47,176 bases of DNA, taken from contig NZ_JADYUI010000022.1 in assembly GCF_021531695.1 (NCBI RefSeq), positions 1 to 47,176 on the forward strand, read 5' to 3'. The notes under the pieces were generated by a model that did no database searches, was not told the origin of the DNA, and saw only the letters and a list, made by a program, of their open reading frames with translations. Of this stretch, positions 44,001 to 47,176 are shown in pieces (the first letter of the stretch is position 1; every line of letters begins with the position of its first letter). A program made the position numbers and the translations under genes. The stretch is from Roseburia hominis. Its GTDB lineage: Bacteria; Bacillota; Clostridia; Lachnospirales; Lachnospiraceae.

Positions 44001-45124
44001 CTTCCCTTTCCACCATTTCTTCTGATCTTTTTGCCATGTGCATAAACACTGCCAACATAGGCACTATAATTGCCCTCCTTCATTACTCTGAACATCTCAT
44101 CATAAGCTTTCCTGTCATACTTTTTCATGACGTTTTGAAGCAGAGCAAGATCCTTTTTGTGTTCTTCATAAAGTTCAACTCTGGCCTCAGAAAGATATTT
44201 GTGTCCCTTTATAATATTTGAAAGCATTCCTATATCGTGAAACTCTTTTATTACCTCTATCAGTTCAAAATATTCATCACCCAAAAGTTCTAATGCCTGA
44301 CTTTCTTTTTCTTCATAACTACTATCTCGGAAATTCAAGCTAAACTTTTTATTCTCGTTATCAATAACGTCTTCTCCATATATATTAACAAGGACTCCAC
44401 TCATACCACAGACTAATTTAAGTATCTCATATGCCTGCTTATTCTTTTTGGACACACCAAGATATGCGCTGGCATTCTCTAGGTGTTTACTTCTGGACAC
44501 ACCCTTTTCGCCAATCATATTCACGAATTTTTCTACATCTATACTTGATGGCAATTCTATACCATACAGCATAGCTGTTTCAACAAGGCGCTGATATACT
44601 TCTTCTTCTCCAGATGTAATTTTGTCCACATCCAGTGATTCGTTGAGGAAATGTCCTCTATGTTTAAACATATTTGCAATGTCCAGATAAACCAATCTTA
44701 CATCGTATGCATCCTTTTTCGGGTGAAGTAACTCATTGCGTAAATGAAATATTGTAGGATAATCACGATAATATTCTTTATCCGTATACCCACTATCTGC
44801 AAACAAGGCATATGGCTGCTGATTATCTCTGTCCTCTATGTGGTACTTTGACTCATCAAGTCTTGCGAAAAATCCTTCGTCCACCTTGTTAATTTCTTTT
44901 TCGAATAATTCACGCAAAACCCCCTGTCTTGCCACTTCTCTCTGTCGCCTTCTTCTGGATATACGATTGGTTCTTCGTTCAACTGCATTATCTGCTCTCT
45001 CGAATAATCTTGAGCACCATAAATCTTTGCCTTTTGCACGATACAAATTGTAGTTTTCATCTGTCACTGCCATTCCTACCGAATTGGTTCCCATATCGAT
45101 TCCAACATACATTTTCTTATCCAT
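41009..45124 (-). CDS. cas9: CRISPR-associated endonuclease Cas9 (type II-A)
   Basis: Cas9 of 1371 aa is close in size to SpyCas9. RuvC-I GIDMGTNSVG contains D10. The bridge helix is RRTNRISRRRRQREVARQG. RuvC-II VFVEMPRESE has E778. HNH DIDHIYPRHFVKDDSIENN has H867, and RuvC-III HHAKDAYLN has H999 and D1002. The C-terminus ILIHQSVTGMYERHIDL aligns with SpyCas9, but the position of its NGG-reading RKR is LQL here (1339-1341). A CxCxxC cluster (C690, C692, C695) is unusual. The start is ATG 45124 with AAGGGAG upstream; the open frame extends 20 codons further without a site. All nuclease residues are intact. Confidence 0.97.
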   Translation of the reverse strand: MDKKMYVGIDMGTNSVGMAVTDENYNLYRAKGKDLWCSRLFERADNAVERRTNRISRRRRQREVARQGVLRELFEKEINKVDEGFFARLDESKYHIEDRDNQQPYALFADSGYTDKEYYRDYPTIFHLRNELLHPKKDAYDVRLVYLDIANMFKHRGHFLNESLDVDKITSGEEEVYQRLVETAMLYGIELPSSIDVEKFVNMIGEKGVSRSKHLENASAYLGVSKKNKQAYEILKLVCGMSGVLVNIYGEDVIDNENKKFSLNFRDSSYEEKESQALELLGDEYFELIEVIKEFHDIGMLSNIIKGHKYLSEARVELYEEHKKDLALLQNVMKKYDRKAYDEMFRVMKEGNYSAYVGSVYAHGKKIRRNGGKGRSQEDFYKGVKAALKHFPQDDEDVKTILEKIENETFMPKQLTASNGVIPNQLHASEMKAILANAEKYLPFLLEKDESGLTVSQRIVELFTFHIPYYVGPIGVRGDNVWAKRRPGEEKGKVYPWNFEQKIDTQAAAEEFIGRMVRHCTYLAGERTLPNQSLLYEKFMVLNELNNLKINGAKPDVAVKQEIYNTLFKTGKKVTLNSLKSYLYNNSIIASKEDVIITGIDAGFKASLTSVGKFRGILGDELFTDENQAMVENIIFWGTVYGNDKKFLKERIESEYGERLTKEQIKRIAGFKFNGWGNLSKAFLELPGNCECGECSLIQALWETNHNLMELLSESYGFKKNLDAMTDHAEKPLNKWTIEDLDGKYLSAPVKRMVWQTMKMLREVCELTGKEPDKVFVEMPRESELNPTRKNSRKKKMLDLYTSLKSEKKLWNDELKTMRDEIEEKSEADFRIKKLYLYYMQQGKCMYSGERIELSDLMNDNLYDIDHIYPRHFVKDDSIENNLVLVKKQINNHKSDTFPLEKDIQKKMAGFWKLLSEHGFITKEKYNRLTRTEEFTDEEKAAFISRQLVETRQGTKVITQVLQQAFPNTQVVFVKAGVVSDFRKKFEINKVRALNDTHHAKDAYLNIVVGNTYNTKFTNNPLNFIKEASKKPNNDFYKYHMDKIFDYNVSRNGENAWVADNGESKQHVLKVVNRNTVTVTRKTEEYHGALSNKATVWGKDKAKGNPDAYMPVKSSDDKAKDVTKYGGITSIANSGYTLVEYTVKGKNVKSLEALPVYLGKSETLSNEKILEYITGALQKEYKGKEVTDIRVCIPFIPQKSKVKIDGFDYYLGGKTGNSIYLNNDVPLYLSPVDEEYLRKIIKAMEKSNYEEIDKYGDVIITKEKNNNLFKTLLSKLNSKPYMNNRWNIYKILEGKEEVFDSLDIEKQCFVINQIIYWINSTTQNVNLKDLGGSEHAGMLQLNKKISECRECILIHQSVTGMYERHIDLLKA

Positions 45125-45167
45125 ATTTATCTCCCTTATATATTTTATCCCATTATGATTTTTCCTC

Positions 45168-45196
45168 TTGCACTCACCTGGCATATGTGCTATTAT
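45168..45196 (+). promoter_or_regulatory. tracrRNA promoter
   Basis: TTGCAC (45168-45173) and TATTAT (45191-45196) are separated by 17 bp, placing the start at about 45203, exactly where the anti-repeat begins. The -35 box is the left arm of a perfect 12-bp inverted repeat. Confidence 0.75.
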
Positions 45197-45221
45197 ATAA
45201 ACACTTACAAGGTGAGTGCAA
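45192..45221 (-). promoter_or_regulatory. cas9 operon promoter
   Basis: On the minus strand TTGCAC (45221-45216) and a perfect TATAAT (45197-45192) are separated by 18 bp, giving a leader of about 60 nt. The -35 box lies inside the transcribed anti-repeat region of the tracrRNA, and the -10 box overlaps that of the tracrRNA promoter. Confidence 0.7.
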
Positions 45222-45284
45222 ATAAGGTTTTAACCGATATTGATTACGCACAGTGGTGCTAAAAAGGTCGATAGGTCTTTTTTA
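45203..45284 (+). ncRNA. tracrRNA (predicted)
   Basis: The anti-repeat ACTTACAAGG (45203-45212) pairs with CCTTGTAAGT of the crRNA repeat. After an internal bulge (TGAGTG against AGAA), CAAAT (45219-45223) pairs with the repeat start GTTTG. AAGG-TTTT-AACC (45224-45234) forms the nexus-like hairpin and GCAC-AGTG-GTGC another. The 8-bp hairpin AAAAGGTC/GGTCTTTT (45262-45281), followed by T residues, ends the RNA. The length is about 80 nt. It is divergent from cas9, the usual type II-A place. Confidence 0.88.
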
Positions 45285-45592
45285 TTTTACTGTATTATAC
45301 ACCCTGTCCTGTTATTTGTTCAAATATTATTTGTCTGCGCAATTTCCTATCAAGCAAAAAAATCCCACAAATCCAAGGAAAACCTTGAATCTGTGGGATT
45401 CGTTTTTGCTGTCGAATTATCTCCTTGTTAACGTTTTGAGAACGAGAAAAGCCCTGAAATAAGGGATTTGTTGCTGGTGGTGTTGCATATGTGTTGTATG
45501 CGTAGAACTGCCCATTACTTCCTGTAGCTTCCATATATTTCAAATCCTACTTGTCAATTTCACTTTTAATTGTTTCCTTTAAATTATTTTTA
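45284..45592. other. Region between tracrRNA and the toxin locus, no intact gene
   Basis: I see no convincing gene here. An 82-codon minus-strand frame runs through a strong terminator and has no ribosome site. Another minus frame ends in LVLKTLTRR just before the terminator and could be the tail of a decayed gene. A GTTTTGAGAAC (45434-45444) resembles the crRNA repeat start with one inserted T, at a level that could be chance. Confidence 0.5.
45361..45400 (-). terminator. Strong minus-strand terminator upstream of cas9
   Basis: On the minus strand an 18-bp stem with two G-U pairs and a TTTT loop is followed by seven T residues. On the plus strand the same positions give A-C mismatches, so the functional RNA is minus-strand. 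It would insulate the cas9 promoter from read-through. Confidence 0.85.
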
Positions 45593-45621
45593 TTGCATAC
45601 TAACCATTTTACTGTTATCAT
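45593..45621 (+). promoter_or_regulatory. Toxin mRNA promoter
   Basis: TTGCAT (45593-45598) and TATCAT (45616-45621) are separated by 17 bp, placing the start at about G45628, the first base of the GGTGCTACC arm. Confidence 0.7.
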
Positions 45622-45732
45622 TAATTTGGTGCTACCCTATTCGGTAGGCGGTTAGTCCTTCGACAGAGGGACTGTGACCCTCTGATTACATAGAAATCAT
45701 CTTGTATGAAATCTTGCAAAGGAGGGATGCCA

Positions 45733-45864
45733 ATGTTGACTCTTGAAGGTCTCATTGCCGTTTTAAGTTTTGGCTTAACCTGCTTTGGACTTGGATATAC
45801 ACTCGGTACTAAATCACGAAAAAATAATCGCCCCCGGTCTGGTAAACTGAGGCGATTATTTTAA
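45733..45864 (+). CDS. Small hydrophobic toxin-like peptide (holin-like/Fst-like)
   Basis: This 43-residue frame is too short for routine gene finding. It starts MLTLEGLIAVLSFGLTCFG, has one membrane helix (residues 7-25) and ends in a basic tail KSRKNNRPRSGKLRRLF. That is the architecture of type I toxins and putative holin-like toxins of Firmicutes. AAAGGAGG lies 7 nt before the ATG; an in-frame ATG two codons earlier lies against the ribosome site. It is preceded by a structured leader of about 105 nt and its last codons form a terminator shared with a convergent RNA. Toxicity is inferred. Confidence 0.8.
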   Translation: MLTLEGLIAVLSFGLTCFGLGYTLGTKSRKNNRPRSGKLRRLF

Positions 45865-45909
45865 TCAATTCATAAACCGGACTAACCGTCTATCGGTAGC
45901 ACCTTTTAT
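45819..45909 (-). ncRNA. Antitoxin-like convergent small RNA
   Basis: From a consensus promoter an RNA of about 90 nt would start near 45909. It would contain GGTGCTACC-GATAGA-CGGTTAGTCC and end in the T run at 45824-45819 after the shared hairpin. It is fully complementary to the last roughly 45 nt of the toxin mRNA, including the terminator loop. Its 5' part nearly repeats the 5' part of the toxin mRNA. Confidence 0.75.
45821..45862. terminator. Bidirectional terminator shared by toxin mRNA and antitoxin RNA
   Basis: AAAATAATCGCC (45821-45832) and GGCGATTATTTT (45851-45862) form a perfect 12-bp stem with an 18-nt loop. The minus strand continues in six T residues. It overlaps the toxin's last codons. 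Confidence 0.85.
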
Positions 45910-45915
45910 GAGATA

Positions 45916-45944
45916 ATAATAACATCATTAGCAAAACATGTCAA
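45916..45944 (-). promoter_or_regulatory. Antitoxin RNA promoter
   Basis: A perfect TTGACA (45939-45944) and TATTAT (45916-45921) on the minus strand are separated by 17 bp. It is closer to consensus than the toxin promoter, as expected when an antitoxin must be in excess. Confidence 0.8.
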
Positions 45945-45952
45945 AAGAATTT

Positions 45953-46075
45953 TCATACATCGTTATTAAAATATCCAGTTTCTTCCCATACTTTCTTATC
46001 TGGGCAATAATATCTGAATTCTCTTGAATCACCGACTTTCATCGCTGTTCCAAACTTCAGAATTCCTTGTTGTAT
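45953..46075 (-). pseudogene. Possible C-terminal gene remnant
   Basis: A short minus-strand frame ends IQQGILKFGTAMKVGDSREF and continues RYYCPDKKVWEETGYFNNDV to a stop. The composition is protein-like, but there is no start or ribosome site and it overlaps the end of the SWIM fragment in another frame. It may be the end of a gene broken by the same event that truncated the SWIM gene. It is not recognised. Confidence 0.3.
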
Positions 46076-46464
46076 TCCAATACGAACATATTAGATACCA
46101 GTGATATAACTTCTTCACGCTTCTGTTTACATCTATCATCAAAACGTACTTGTGAATAATTGTATCCATTGTCTAATTCGACAGAAATCCTCTCCTCATC
46201 GTTATCTGTAAGCATCTCCTCAAATCGAAATAGTACAGCTGCCATATGCTTACAATTCTTTCCTCCCCTGGCATACGGGCAGGAACAATACATATCTATG
46301 ACCTCTTCTCCTTCAATTTTAATCTCAACATCATATATATCTGTTCCATCTACATGTGCAGAAATGCTATCCTCTGTACATTGAAAATCAACAACATTTC
46401 CATCCTCATAATATTCAATTCCTCTATCTAAAATGTGCTGTCTAAATAATGTATACCAGTTCAT
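46057..46464 (-). pseudogene. Truncated SWIM zinc-finger protein
   Basis: The reading frame from ATG 46464 gives 135 aa. It starts MNWYTLFRQHILDRGIEYYE and carries the SWIM motif (CSCPYARGGKNCKH, about residues 69-82), which matches the N-terminus of long Clostridial SWIM proteins of several hundred residues. The frame stops about 50 residues after the motif, so most of the protein is missing. The frame extends to 46560, but that part overlaps the Nudix gene. It may be a pseudogene or a naturally short member. SWIM motifs bind zinc and nucleic acid or protein partners. Confidence 0.65.
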
Positions 46465-46504
46465 AACTGGCACAATGTCCAGTATCTTTTTGCAATAAAC
46501 GGCT

Positions 46505-46990
46505 CTATCTATCTTTTTCCCATATGATATGTAATACATTTTCTCCAGTAACAATTTCATCTATATAATCCTTTATAAATGATGGTTTTATTTCATTGTT
46601 CGGAATTTCTTCAATAGGCAACCATACTAATGCCTCGCCGTCATCTGTCATACCATCTCCCGTATTTACATTATCTTCTTGCATTTTCATAACGTAATAG
46701 AATTCCATTGTATGACAATCTAAACCGTCTATCGTACCTCCAATTCCTTTAAAGAAATTTTCACATACAACCGCAAGACGCTCTACTTGTGCCTTTATTC
46801 CCGTTTCTTCAAAAACTTCTCGTTCAATACATTTCTCAGATGTTTCACCTAAATGCACACCACCACCAAGCATATAATAGTATCCACCAATTTTACTTTT
46901 TACAAAAAGAATTTTATTATCCTTAATAATAAAAGCACCTGTTCGATATCTAAACCAATTATTCCCTTTTGTAAATCCACAATCGTACAT
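46505..46990 (-). CDS. Nudix hydrolase
   Basis: The 161-aa protein contains a complete Nudix box at residues 43-65 (GGVHLGETSEKC followed by IEREVFEETGI), which binds the metal and hydrolyses nucleoside diphosphates linked to other groups. The N-terminal GNNWFRYRTGAFIIKDNKIL strand is typical. I start at ATG 46990 with GGAGG 8 nt upstream; an open TTG codon lies further up. Substrate is not predictable. It lies upstream of the SWIM fragment on the same strand. Confidence 0.9.
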   Translation of the reverse strand: MYDCGFTKGNNWFRYRTGAFIIKDNKILFVKSKIGGYYYMLGGGVHLGETSEKCIEREVFEETGIKAQVERLAVVCENFFKGIGGTIDGLDCHTMEFYYVMKMQEDNVNTGDGMTDDGEALVWLPIEEIPNNEIKPSFIKDYIDEIVTGENVLHIIWEKDR

Positions 46991-47025
46991 TTCTTCGTCC
47001 TCCAATATTTAAAACATTACTGTTA

Positions 47026-47053
47026 ATTATATCAAATTTCACAGATTATACAA
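47026..47053 (-). promoter_or_regulatory. Nudix gene promoter
   Basis: TTGTAT (47048-47053) and a perfect TATAAT (47026-47031, preceded by TGA) on the minus strand are separated by 16 bp. The rest of the window to 47176 shows no gene, only a TGGAGA/TCTCCA dyad near the edge. Confidence 0.6.
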
Positions 47054-47176
47054 TCACTTTATCGGTTGCGTTCCTGCTGCTTTATGACCTCATAAGCCTT
47101 ATCTGTTTTTTGCAAGTGTTTTTTGGCAAAAGTTGCAAAATATTTTTGGAGAATGTTGCATCTCCAAATTGGAGAA

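Noticed and set aside
41559-45060. Short frames on the strand opposite cas9
   Set aside because: They are shadows of a highly conserved coding sequence and have no ribosome sites.
45124-45184. Longer Cas9 N-terminus beginning MPGECKRK
   Set aside because: The 20 extra codons overlap the promoter region and lack a ribosome site; AAGGGAG precedes the ATG at 45124, and D10 then aligns with SpyCas9 D10.
45295-45543. 82-codon minus-strand reading frame upstream of cas9
   Set aside because: It has no ribosome site, runs straight through a strong terminator of its own strand and has no protein-like motif.

Overview
The window looks like a chromosome segment of a low-GC, spore-forming Firmicute, most likely a Lachnospiraceae-type gut Clostridium. 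The evidence is AT-rich DNA, near-consensus TTGACA/TATAAT promoters with 17-bp spacers, strong GGAGG ribosome sites, sporulation genes (Veg and a SipL-like DUF3794/LysM protein), an oxygen-labile type L-serine dehydratase in two subunits, a RibU riboflavin importer and several families typical of that group. Placement below family level cannot be supported from the sequence alone.

Layout. 1-500: tandem promoters and leader of an rRNA operon running off the left edge, behind two serine tRNA genes. 500-9100: a minus-strand housekeeping block with Tex, RibU, a YcxB-like protein, the t6A tRNA-modification genes tsaE-tsaB-rimI-tsaD, RNase Z and IspD. 9100-18300: a DUF4190-like membrane protein, RidA, an S1 RNA-binding protein, an acyl-ACP thioesterase, tRNA-Gln, a YigZ protein, a class A penicillin-binding protein with a repeated tail, and small conserved proteins. 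18350-18720: a gene-free stretch dominated by a 234-bp imperfect palindrome. 18720-31200: serine dehydratase; a TetR-controlled redox operon (flavodoxin-like protein plus a membrane protein with four heme-type histidines and a flavinylation motif); PdaA; Map; YqeY; a DNA glycosylase; an NlpC/P60 hydrolase; SipL; Veg; a PrcB-like protein; PlsC. 31200-38100: Dus, a tightly coupled sugar-enzyme/ThuA/SDR chain behind a SulP transporter, an alpha/beta hydrolase and a lipoprotein.

38100-45290 is a complete type II-A CRISPR-Cas locus. The minus-strand operon is cas9-cas1-cas2-csn2, followed by a short leader ending in ATTTGAG and 14 repeats with 13 spacers. A tracrRNA is predicted on the plus strand just upstream of cas9. 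Its promoter and the cas9 promoter share one 54-bp near-symmetrical element whose two -35 boxes are the arms of a perfect 12-bp inverted repeat and whose -10 boxes overlap. The Cas9 (1371 aa) has all catalytic residues of the SpyCas9 class but lacks the arginine pair that reads NGG. The oldest two repeats are 32 nt and the others 36 nt. A 9-nt repeat remnant exactly one spacer further on lies at the start of the neighbouring lipoprotein gene.

45590-45950 holds a compact type I toxin-antitoxin-like locus: a 43-residue membrane peptide and a convergent roughly 90-nt RNA, each with its own near-consensus promoter, sharing a bidirectional terminator. The right edge has a truncated SWIM zinc-finger gene and a Nudix hydrolase.

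Most genes are ordinary chromosomal core. The CRISPR locus, its promoter architecture and the adjacent small-RNA locus are the parts most worth following up.
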